Shown here piece by piece: positions 57,403 to 64,000 of a stretch of 64,000 nt of DNA. A program made the position numbers and the translations under genes. The first letter of the stretch is position 1. Each line of letters opens with the position of its first letter. Below the pieces are notes generated by a model. That model was not told the origin of the DNA, did not search any database, and saw only the letters and a list, made by a program, of their open reading frames with translations. Location: contig JAFRIQ010000035.1 in assembly GCA_017432725.1 (NCBI GenBank), positions 1-64,000 on the forward strand, in the 5' to 3' direction. Source of the stretch: Bacillota bacterium. GTDB taxonomy: Bacteria; Bacillota; Clostridia; Peptostreptococcales; Anaerovoracaceae.

Positions 57403-58809
57403 TTATTCGTTCTGGATCTTTACCCAGTTTCTGTGGCAGTCGGATTCTTCCTTCTTGTTGAGCAGAGTCATAACTACCAGGACCAGCATGGTGGCTGCGA
57501 ATGCGGGCCACAGTACCGCAAGTCCGAAGGGGTTGCCCAGGTGATGCCATACGGTACCGACTATGGTTCCTACGAGCATGGAATAGAACACGCCGTTGGA
57601 GTCTACCTTCTTCCAGTAAAGACCAATGATCATTACTATGCCCGATACGGAGTTGATCTGAGCGGCTCCTGTGAGCTGTCCGAGAAGCGAAGGAGCGTTT
57701 CCTCCGAGAAGAGCCAGACCGAAGGATGCGACGGTAGCGAATATGACTGCTACGATCCTTATTTCCTTGTCATCGGCTTTCTTTCTGAAGTAAGCCTTGT
57801 AAAGGTTGTTGCAGAATATGTTGGATACTGCAAGCAGTGATGCCGGTGCAGTGGAAATGGTCGCTGCGCATATTGCCATGCTTATCATCACCGAGAAGGT
57901 GGGGCCGATGGCTTTTGCCAGTGTGGCAAGAGCCGTGTTCTGAGGAACTCCGGGGACCATGACTGCTGCGCACATACCGCAGAGAGCTATAGCTGCCGCA
58001 AAGGGTACCATCAGAAGAGATGCTATGACTATGCTCTTGCAGCTGGTCTTGTAATCCTTGCCGGAGAATACCGCACTGGATATGACCGTGTTGGTGGGCT
58101 GCGCTATCGCAGCTCCGAGGATCATTGCCAGTACTGTCATGAAACCGCCGGAGAAGGGGTTCCATGCGCTCGCGGGAAGATTTGCTGAAAGCGCGGACAT
58201 GCCGCCCAGGCTCTTAAGCGCTCCGAAGAGCGTTCCCAGGATAGCTACTACCATGACTCCGGAATGTAGGATGTTCATGGCTGCTATTCCCTTGATACCT
58301 CCCAGGATGGTCATAAGGAGCCATATAGCCCAGACTATCCAGAACAGGAGTTTCTGTTCGATTCCGGTGATAGGAGCCAGCAGAGCAGATACTGATGACG
58401 GGACCGTCGCAAGTATCATGCAGTTGGTCAGTGCTATGACCAGGATCATGAGGTTCTTTACCTTTTCGCCGAAGAAGATCTCGAAGGCTGCAGGTACGCT
58501 CATGACGCCGCGTTTTTCGACGAGTATCTGATAGGGTTTAGATACGAACTTGAGGAAAATAAAACTTCCCAGGCACATGCCTATGACGTGTACCATGCCC
58601 ATGAGGCCCATGGTATATCCGGTGGCGGCTGCGCTGGTGATGGTCGTTCCGCCTATCATTCCGGCGAAAAGCATGGGGATGAGAAGCTTGTGTTTCAGCT
58701 GGTTCTCAGCTACGAAATACGCTTTGGCTGTCTTGCCTTTTGCCTCTGCTATCTTACAGATAGCAACGGAGGCTACAAGATAGATGATGATAAGGATGGT
58801 GTAAAACAT
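57403..58809 (-). CDS. Sodium:solute symporter family protein
   Basis: 468 residues, about 13 membrane helices. The early GGTTITSAAATGYTMG helix with unwound Gly/Ser/Thr and the FSGKDYKT-like loop fit the SSS family (Na+-coupled uptake of sugars, amino acids or organic acids). The SSS signature region is diverged and the substrate cannot be named. SD AGGTGA. The 190-bp upstream region has several palindromes that may be operators; it is a single-gene transcript. Confidence 0.8.
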   Translation of the reverse strand: MFYTILIIIYLVASVAICKIAEAKGKTAKAYFVAENQLKHKLLIPMLFAGMIGGTTITSAAATGYTMGLMGMVHVIGMCLGSFIFLKFVSKPYQILVEKRGVMSVPAAFEIFFGEKVKNLMILVIALTNCMILATVPSSVSALLAPITGIEQKLLFWIVWAIWLLMTILGGIKGIAAMNILHSGVMVVAILGTLFGALKSLGGMSALSANLPASAWNPFSGGFMTVLAMILGAAIAQPTNTVISSAVFSGKDYKTSCKSIVIASLLMVPFAAAIALCGMCAAVMVPGVPQNTALATLAKAIGPTFSVMISMAICAATISTAPASLLAVSNIFCNNLYKAYFRKKADDKEIRIVAVIFATVASFGLALLGGNAPSLLGQLTGAAQINSVSGIVMIIGLYWKKVDSNGVFYSMLVGTIVGTVWHHLGNPFGLAVLWPAFAATMLVLVVMTLLNKKEESDCHRNWVKIQNE

Positions 58810-58834
58810 TGATGATCACCTGTATAATACAAAT

Positions 58835-58930
58835 AAAAACGCTTTGTCTAATTCTACTATCGAAGTTCATGAATTAAAAATGCTTATATATAATAAATAG
58901 ATGAATTAAATTCATAAATCAAGCGTTTTT
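58835..58930. promoter_or_regulatory. Operator-like repeats upstream of the symporter gene
   Basis: AAAAACGCTT (58835-58844) is repeated in inverted form as AAGCGTTTTT (58921-58930). Between them lie ATGAATT-A-AATTCAT (58901-58915), a near-perfect palindrome, and TTCATGAA (58866-58873), which shares ATGAATT with it. The region is very AT-rich. No gene is seen in the 190-bp gap between 58809 and 59000. Confidence 0.45.
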
Positions 58931-58975
58931 GTTATACATATCTTTGTTTTTTACCATAACAAGCAAATAATGTAT

Positions 58976-58999
58976 AAAAAAAACGGCGTAGTTGCGCCG
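58976..58999 (-). terminator. Terminator of the two-component operon
   Basis: CGGCG/CGCCG stem directly after the histidine kinase stop, followed by eight T residues on the minus strand. Confidence 0.8.
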
Positions 59000-60448
59000 C
59001 TATACCTTTTTCATCTTGAACCAGAAGCAGGAACCTTCTCCGAGTGTGCTTTCCACACCGTAAACAGCCCCGCTCCTTTCCAGTATCTCGCTGCATATGG
59101 AAAGTCCAAGACCGCTTCCGTCTTTGGCTCTTACGCCCCTCTGGCTGGCTCTCTGATATCTGTTCCATATCGTACCCAGCTGATCTTCCGATATGCCCAT
59201 ACCTTTGTCTTCTACACTGAGTTTTATATATTCCCCTTCTTCCTCGAAGAATACCCTTATCTCCTTCTTTTTGTCGCTGTATTTGACGGCATTTGAAAGA
59301 AGATTCGATATGACCTGTTTTATCTTTGATTCGTCTCCGTTCACGTAGATCTCTTCGTTCAAGGGCTCGAAGCGGAATTCATATCCTTCGGTCTCCATGA
59401 CTCTGAAGGTCTGAACTATCTCCTCCGCAGCTTTCTGCAGATCGAAACGCTCGTTCTCGAATTCTTCGGCGCCTGACTGCATCCTGGAAAGAAGCAGTAT
59501 CTCGTTGACCAGATCTGACAGTCTGTCTGTCTCCTCTATGATGACGCCTAAGTGTTCCTCTCTTTTGGCCTTATCCTCTCCGGATATATCCCTGATCAAT
59601 TCGGCATAGGACTTTATCATGGTGAGAGGGGTCCTCAGGTCGTGGGATACGTTTGCCATAAGGTCTTTTCTCAATGAATCCGTGGTCTTGAGCTGAGCTG
59701 CAGCTTCGTTTAAAGTTTCCGCCAGTTCGTTTATCTCAGTATAATCCGCTCCCTGGAAATGTACGTCGAAATCGCCTTTTCCAAGTCTCTTGGCATCTTC
59801 GCTCATCTGAGTGAGCGGAGCCGCAAGATGCTTTGACGTTACGAAGGCGATGACCATGCCCATAGCAAGAACGACTATGGTAACTATTATGAGCTGAGAC
59901 CTGATTATACCTACTGCCGGTCCCATGGGAGTCAGCGGAGCGAGCGCATAGATGAAGAGCGTCCCCCTGCCTTCTACCGTAAGTTCCTTGGCAACGACCA
60001 TCATAGCATCCCCTCTGGGGTTCTCGGTCGTATATGTCACTTCGTCGCCGTATGAGCTCAGGAGCATGCTGCGGGCATCGGAAAAGACTTTCCTGCTGTC
60101 AGGGATCACCCTTCCCGAAGCTGATAATTCTGTAGAAGAAAGGGTAAAACCGCCGTCGGAAGATTCTATGTAGACCAGCAGATCGTTATCGCTGGCAACG
60201 TCGCCTACGACGCCGCAGAAACTTTCGTAATCTATCTGATCGTCACGCAAAAGAGTGGACACTATGTTGTCCACTCCGCTGCGGCACTTCTTTTCCATGG
60301 AACGCTGGTAATACTTTTCAAGCAAAGACGACTGCATCAGCCAGAGCAGTCCCATGAGTACCAGTCCGAAAACTATGAAGACGCCCCGCAGCTTTGCCCT
60401 TAGGCTTTTTGCGGAGCGGCCTGTTTTTAAAGGCAGATCAATCTTCAA
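59000..60448 (-). CDS. Sensor histidine kinase
   Basis: 482 residues. Helix 1 at about 22-41, an extracellular domain 42-180, helix 2 at about 183-205, HAMP 206-258, HisKA with phosphoacceptor H269 (ANVSHDLRTPLTMIKSY), then the ATPase domain with N (QVISNLLSNAVKYSD), G1 (EDKGMGISE) and G2 (DGSGLGLSI) boxes. The start is TTG at 60446-60448 behind AGGA, inside the response regulator end (11-bp overlap). Stimulus unknown. Confidence 0.9.
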   Translation of the reverse strand: MKIDLPLKTGRSAKSLRAKLRGVFIVFGLVLMGLLWLMQSSLLEKYYQRSMEKKCRSGVDNIVSTLLRDDQIDYESFCGVVGDVASDNDLLVYIESSDGGFTLSSTELSASGRVIPDSRKVFSDARSMLLSSYGDEVTYTTENPRGDAMMVVAKELTVEGRGTLFIYALAPLTPMGPAVGIIRSQLIIVTIVVLAMGMVIAFVTSKHLAAPLTQMSEDAKRLGKGDFDVHFQGADYTEINELAETLNEAAAQLKTTDSLRKDLMANVSHDLRTPLTMIKSYAELIRDISGEDKAKREEHLGVIIEETDRLSDLVNEILLLSRMQSGAEEFENERFDLQKAAEEIVQTFRVMETEGYEFRFEPLNEEIYVNGDESKIKQVISNLLSNAVKYSDKKKEIRVFFEEEGEYIKLSVEDKGMGISEDQLGTIWNRYQRASQRGVRAKDGSGLGLSICSEILERSGAVYGVESTLGEGSCFWFKMKKV

Positions 60449-61109
60449 ATTTATATCCTACGCCTCTCACCGTAGAGATCTTGTCTCTGTATTTGCCGAG
60501 CCTGTTCCTCAGATTCTTTATATGAGTATCTATGGTCCTGTCGTCTCCGTAGAAATCGTAGCCCCAGATATCCGAAAGCATCCTTTCGCGGGAAATGGCT
60601 ATGTTCCTGTTCTTCATGAGGAAAGAAAGTATCTCGAATTCCTTCATGGTGATCTCTATCTTTTCGCCGTCCACTTCAAGGGTCCTGGCTGCAAGATTGA
60701 GGACTATGCCTTCCGACGTGAGCACGTCTTCCGCGTCTGTCCTGGTCCCCTGTTTCCTGGCGAGCACCGCGGCGCATCTTGCCATGAGTTCCTTGGGACT
60801 GAAAGGCTTTACCACGTAGTCGTCTATACCGAGTTCGAAGCCGTGGAGCTTATCGTATTCCTCGCCTCTGGCCGAAAGCATTATGACGGGGATATCCTTG
60901 TATTTTCTGATCTGTTTCACCGCTGTGAATCCGTCTAGTTTCGGCATCATAATATCCATTATGATCAGATCGTAATCGTTTTTGGAGCACTTGTCGACAG
61001 CCTGCATACCGTCTTCGGCCTCGTCTGTCTCATACTCGTTGAAAAGAGCGTATTCCTTTATGACCGCCCTTATTTTTTCTTCGTCGTCGACTATAAGTAT
61101 CTTAGCCAT
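60438..61109 (-). CDS. OmpR/PhoB-family response regulator
   Basis: 223 residues from ATG 61107-61109 (SD GGAGGTGG; MAKILIVDDEEKIRAV); the longer frame includes the SD. Receiver domain with D9/D10, phosphoacceptor D52 (LIIMDIMMP) and K101; a winged-helix output domain at about 130-223 (FEILSFLMKNRNIAISRERMLSDIWG ... RTIDTHIKNLRNRLG ... GVGYKFED). It is translationally coupled to the histidine kinase gene. Confidence 0.95.
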   Translation of the reverse strand: MAKILIVDDEEKIRAVIKEYALFNEYETDEAEDGMQAVDKCSKNDYDLIIMDIMMPKLDGFTAVKQIRKYKDIPVIMLSARGEEYDKLHGFELGIDDYVVKPFSPKELMARCAAVLARKQGTRTDAEDVLTSEGIVLNLAARTLEVDGEKIEITMKEFEILSFLMKNRNIAISRERMLSDIWGYDFYGDDRTIDTHIKNLRNRLGKYRDKISTVRGVGYKFED

Positions 61110-61191
61110 AATCCACCTCCGGTTTTTACATATTCTACAGGACGTATTTGTTGAACATGTGAAGCCAAGCAAAAAGCAATTTCATATAATA

Positions 61192-62559
61192 TCAGGCAAA
61201 GACGCGCAGAGCTTCAGCCAGGCTTTTGACACCGGTAAGCTCCACGTTCTCCGCTTTCTTGAGCATCCTGTCCACGCTGCGTTTGGGAAGAACGACTCTC
61301 CTGAAGCCCATCCTCGCAGCTTCGGATACCAGCTTCTCCGCTCCCTGCACAGGACGGAGATCTCCCGTAAGGCCTATCTCTCCTATGATCAGAGTATCGG
61401 AAGGAATGGGTATGCCTTTTTCATCTGACCAGATAGCCGCGGCGACTGCGAGGTCAGTTGACGTGCCTTCCGGATGCAGTCCTCCGACTATGTTGACGTA
61501 TACGTCTCTGTTTATGAGAGTGAGGCCGGCCTTCTTTTCCAGTACCGCTATTATCATCGCAAGCCTCTGGTTGCTTATGCCTATGGCGGTCCTTCTGGCG
61601 AATCCGACGTTCGTCGTGCTCGTAAGGCCCTGTACTTCCAGAAGAAGAGGTCTTGTCCCCTCGTAGACAGCCGTGGCTGCGGCTCCGCATGATCCGTCCT
61701 CTAAACCTTCGAGGAAACTCCCCGAAAGGTTTTCTATCTCCACCAAGCCCTCTTCCCTCATTTCGAAAGCTCCTATTTCGGAAGTGGTCCCGAAACGGTT
61801 CTTAAGACACCGAAGGATCCTGAGATCCTGGCTTCTTTCACCGCTGAACTGAAGAACGGTATCCACCATATGTTCTACGATCTTCGGACCCGCCAGTTCG
61901 CCGGATTTCGTTACGTGGGCGACTATGAACACCGGTATGTTCCTGCCCTTCCCTATGGACATGAGTATGTTTCCGCAGGCCCTTACCTGGGAAACGCTTC
62001 CCGGCGCCGCATCCAGAGCCTCTGTGTACATGGTCTGTATGGAATCTATGACAAGAAAAGCAGGCTTCAGCCTGTCTACGGCTTCTATGACCTTATCCAG
62101 ATCCGTTTCCGGAAGCAGATACAGATTGTCGAGTTTTTCTCTGCATATCCTGTCGGCCCTGAGCTTTATCTGTTCCGCGCTTTCCTCGCCGGAAACGTAA
62201 AGCACGGGTCCCTCATGCTGCGATATATACGCCGCGGCCTGAGTGATTATGGTGGATTTTCCTATACCGGGCTCTCCAGATATAAGGGTAAGAGAACCTT
62301 CCACCATGCCTCCGCCGAGGACCCTGTTCAGTTCCTTTATGCCCGTATCTATCCTTCTTCCGCTGCCCGCCGTAACTTCGCTTACCGGAACGGCAGCCTG
62401 CGCTCTTCCGCCCTTTGCGGCTGCGCTGACGCTTTTAGGTTCGTCTCTTACGACTTCTTCTACGAAGCTGTTCCAAGCTCCGCATATACACTGGCCCATC
62501 CATTTCGGGCTTTCATATCCGCATTCCTGGCATACGAACACCGATTTTCTTTTTGCCAT
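61192..62559 (-). CDS. radA: DNA repair protein RadA
   Basis: RecA-like branch-migration helicase, 455 residues. The N-terminal zinc motif is C10-x2-C13 ... C24-x-C26, one residue shorter in the second pair than usual. Walker A GEPGIGKS follows a GGGMVEGSLTLIS segment, the RadA-specific KNRFG motif is present (LRCLKNRFGTTSEIGAFEM) and a Lon-protease-like domain ends the protein (GGLHPEGTSTDLAVAAAIWS). SD AGAGGT. Cotranscription with the downstream response regulator is possible, since no terminator is seen in the 82-bp gap. Confidence 0.95.
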   Translation of the reverse strand: MAKRKSVFVCQECGYESPKWMGQCICGAWNSFVEEVVRDEPKSVSAAAKGGRAQAAVPVSEVTAGSGRRIDTGIKELNRVLGGGMVEGSLTLISGEPGIGKSTIITQAAAYISQHEGPVLYVSGEESAEQIKLRADRICREKLDNLYLLPETDLDKVIEAVDRLKPAFLVIDSIQTMYTEALDAAPGSVSQVRACGNILMSIGKGRNIPVFIVAHVTKSGELAGPKIVEHMVDTVLQFSGERSQDLRILRCLKNRFGTTSEIGAFEMREEGLVEIENLSGSFLEGLEDGSCGAAATAVYEGTRPLLLEVQGLTSTTNVGFARRTAIGISNQRLAMIIAVLEKKAGLTLINRDVYVNIVGGLHPEGTSTDLAVAAAIWSDEKGIPIPSDTLIIGEIGLTGDLRPVQGAEKLVSEAARMGFRRVVLPKRSVDRMLKKAENVELTGVKSLAEALRVFA

Positions 62560-62622
62560 AGATAATACCTCTCTGTCCGTCCATTATATCATGACAAAAG
62601 GCATATAGTCACCGCAAATGAA

Positions 62623-62644
62623 AGAGACCCCCGAGGGGGTCTCT
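62623..62644 (-). terminator. Terminator of the SPFH gene
   Basis: AGAGACCCCC/GGGGGTCTCT stem with a short loop followed by TTTC on the minus strand. Confidence 0.75.
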
Positions 62645-62665
62645 CTATATCTTTGGTTATACTTT

Positions 62666-63793
62666 TTACAGGATGCTTGCGAGAAGTTCCTTCTTCATTG
62701 CTGCGAATTCTTCTTCAGTAAGGAGTCCGGCTTCCTTCATCATGGCAAGTTTTTCGACCTTTGCCTTGAATGCTGCCGTATCGTCTCCTGCTGCTGCGGT
62801 TCCGCCGTAGATACCGCCTGCAACTCCGCCTGCAACTCCGTTCACGATGCCTACTCCGAGGACGTCGGAACCTTTTTCGTTGTTTGCAGCGTCAACAGCC
62901 GCCTGTCCGAACTGACCTGCAAGATATCCCTTGCCCAGTTCAGGATCCTTGAGAGCTGCTGCTCTCTGGAGGGACTTGAGCATATCCTCGTCCTTTTCGT
63001 CAGCTACGATGGAGTTGACACCGCAGGATACGACCTCGATACCGCGAAGATCTCTCCACTTGGAGGACAGCTGCTCGTTCATAGCGTCGGCAAGTTCCTG
63101 CGTATGTGCGGGGAGTTCGCTGTAACGGATCTGCCTTGCGGAGATCTGAGCGAATGCCGGCTGAAGAGCTGTAAGGAACTCAGACTTCATCTGAGCGTCA
63201 AGCTCTGCCTTGCGGTATACGTTGGCTACGTTGCCGCATACGTTGGTGTAGAAGAGGATCGGGTTCGTAAGTCTGATGCTGTACTCGCCGAAGCACTTCA
63301 CTGAAACGTCGATGTCGATGTTGGCTCTAGGATCGACTACTCTGAAAGGTACCGGGTTGGCTGTTCCGTATTTGCTTCCCGGAAGTTCCTTTGTGTTGAA
63401 GTAATAGATCCTCTGATCCTTGGGAGCTTCTCCTCCGAAAGTGAAACGCTTGCCCATGTTCTCGAATACCTTCTTGATGTTGTCTGCAAGCTTTCCGCCG
63501 TCAAAGAGTGAAGGCTCTGAAGAAGCATCATATTTGTATTCTCCCGGCTCTGCGCAGTAATCGACTACTTTGCCGTTGTCTACGATAAGGACGCACTGTC
63601 CGTCAGCAACAGAAATGACCGATCCGTTGGTGATGATGTTGTCCGTACCGTAGTTGCTGGACTTGAGAGATGTTCTCTTCTGGCCCTTGGCTACGAGTAT
63701 GTCTGCGTTGAGTGAGTCACAATAGAAATACTCTTTCCACTGATCTGAGAGTACGCCTGTGGCTGCTCCTAATGCTGCATGAATAAATCCCAT
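62666..63793 (-). CDS. SPFH/Band-7 domain protein with SHOCT tail (YdjI-like)
   Basis: 375 residues. It resembles the virion-core/YdjI group of SPFH proteins: N-terminal WKEYFYCDSLNADILVAKGQKR, central VPFRVVDPRANIDIDVSVKCFGEYSIRLTNP and a helical QISARQIRYSELPAHTQEL segment. A Gly/Ala-rich linker (about 305-330) leads to a C-terminal SHOCT motif (FKAKVEKLAMMKEAGLLTEEEFAAMKKELL). Such proteins act at the membrane with PspA-like partners in stress responses. SD AAAGGAG. The gene upstream ends in a Gly/Ser/His tail. Confidence 0.85.
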   Translation of the reverse strand: MGFIHAALGAATGVLSDQWKEYFYCDSLNADILVAKGQKRTSLKSSNYGTDNIITNGSVISVADGQCVLIVDNGKVVDYCAEPGEYKYDASSEPSLFDGGKLADNIKKVFENMGKRFTFGGEAPKDQRIYYFNTKELPGSKYGTANPVPFRVVDPRANIDIDVSVKCFGEYSIRLTNPILFYTNVCGNVANVYRKAELDAQMKSEFLTALQPAFAQISARQIRYSELPAHTQELADAMNEQLSSKWRDLRGIEVVSCGVNSIVADEKDEDMLKSLQRAAALKDPELGKGYLAGQFGQAAVDAANNEKGSDVLGVGIVNGVAGGVAGGIYGGTAAAGDDTAAFKAKVEKLAMMKEAGLLTEEEFAAMKKELLASIL

Positions 63794-63881
63794 TTTATTT
63801 CTCCTTTCAGATTATTAACTGAATTTATGTACAACTGTAACTGATATATATTCTACACGAAGACGTGTAAAAAAACCATAC

Positions 63882-64000
63882 TTAGAAATGTCTTCCTCCG
63901 CCGCTGGAGTGCATATTGCCGCCGCTGCTCATATGAGGACCGCTGTAGCTCGAACCTCCGCTGTGGTGTGGACCTCCTCCGCCTTCGGACGAATGGTGTT
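63882..64000 (-). CDS. C-terminal fragment of a Gly/Ser/His-rich protein
   Basis: Only the last 38 codons are in the window, ending in TAA at 63882-63884. They encode a low-complexity tail rich in Gly, Ser and His (ending SSGGGRHF). In Bacillus the ydjI gene is preceded by a membrane protein with a Gly/Ser-rich end (YdjH, TPM domain); the same could apply here but the domain part lies outside the window. Confidence 0.55.
   Translation of the reverse strand, partial: HHSSEGGGGPHHSGGSSYSGPHMSSGGNMHSSGGGRHF

Noticed and set aside
58817..58847. Promoter TAGACA-15-TATTAT immediately before the symporter ATG
   Set aside because: It would put the transcription start inside or after the SD, and the spacing is short; the true promoter is probably further upstream in the AT-rich region.

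Overview
This 64-kb window looks like the chromosome of an anaerobic, moderate-GC member of the Bacillota, class Clostridia. The evidence is a Firmicutes-style rpmG-secE-nusG-rplKAJL-rpoBC-rpsLG-fusA-tuf cluster, an L10 leader RNA, a short SRP RNA next to dnaX, PcrA/AddA helicases, NAD+-dependent ligase, a K+-dependent membrane pyrophosphatase, OmpR-type two-component genes and a single-chain molybdenum aldehyde oxidoreductase with iron-sulfur partners. A placement near Eubacterium/Mogibacterium-like families is a guess only. Nearly all genes lie on the minus strand; the exceptions are birA, one membrane protein and two regulators. No tRNA, rRNA, CRISPR array, insertion sequence or prophage was seen.

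Layout from left to right. 1-15.4 kb: translation and transcription core, read leftward from a strong promoter at about 15.4 kb, with a second promoter between rpoC and rpsL. 15.5-17.5 kb: a thymidylate-synthase-like gene, dnaX and the SRP RNA. 17.5-29.5 kb: pyridoxal kinase, a biotin ligase without a DNA-binding domain, ligA, an amino-acid ABC binding protein and permease, pcrA, addA and an HI0933-type flavoprotein. 29.6-40.8 kb: a small membrane protein, then a tightly coupled operon (phosphohexomutase, dnaE, pfkA, DUF308-like membrane protein, gpmI, COG2509 flavoprotein) joining DNA polymerase III to glycolysis.

40.9-51.8 kb is the accessory part: a large FAD/Fe-S/CCG-domain oxidoreductase, a Desulfovibrio MOP-like aldehyde oxidoreductase, a TetR regulator, a URO-D-fold protein followed by an unrecorded 46-residue ORF, a small membrane protein, a GPH-type transporter and a PucR-like regulator whose promoter carries a perfect inverted repeat. 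Together they suggest a regulated catabolic module for an aldehyde or methylated compound, substrate unknown. At 51.8-52.3 kb a four-helix membrane protein gene is interrupted by one in-frame UGA.

52.3-64 kb: membrane pyrophosphatase, secG, tpiA, pgk, nth, a sodium:solute symporter with an operator-like upstream region, a histidine kinase/response regulator pair, radA, an SPFH/SHOCT protein and the Gly/Ser/His-rich end of a further gene. Glycolytic genes are thus split between two sites (pfkA-gpmI and tpiA-pgk). Starts were revised where a Shine-Dalgarno (SD) sequence and family length agreed; all functional calls come from reading motifs without database searches.
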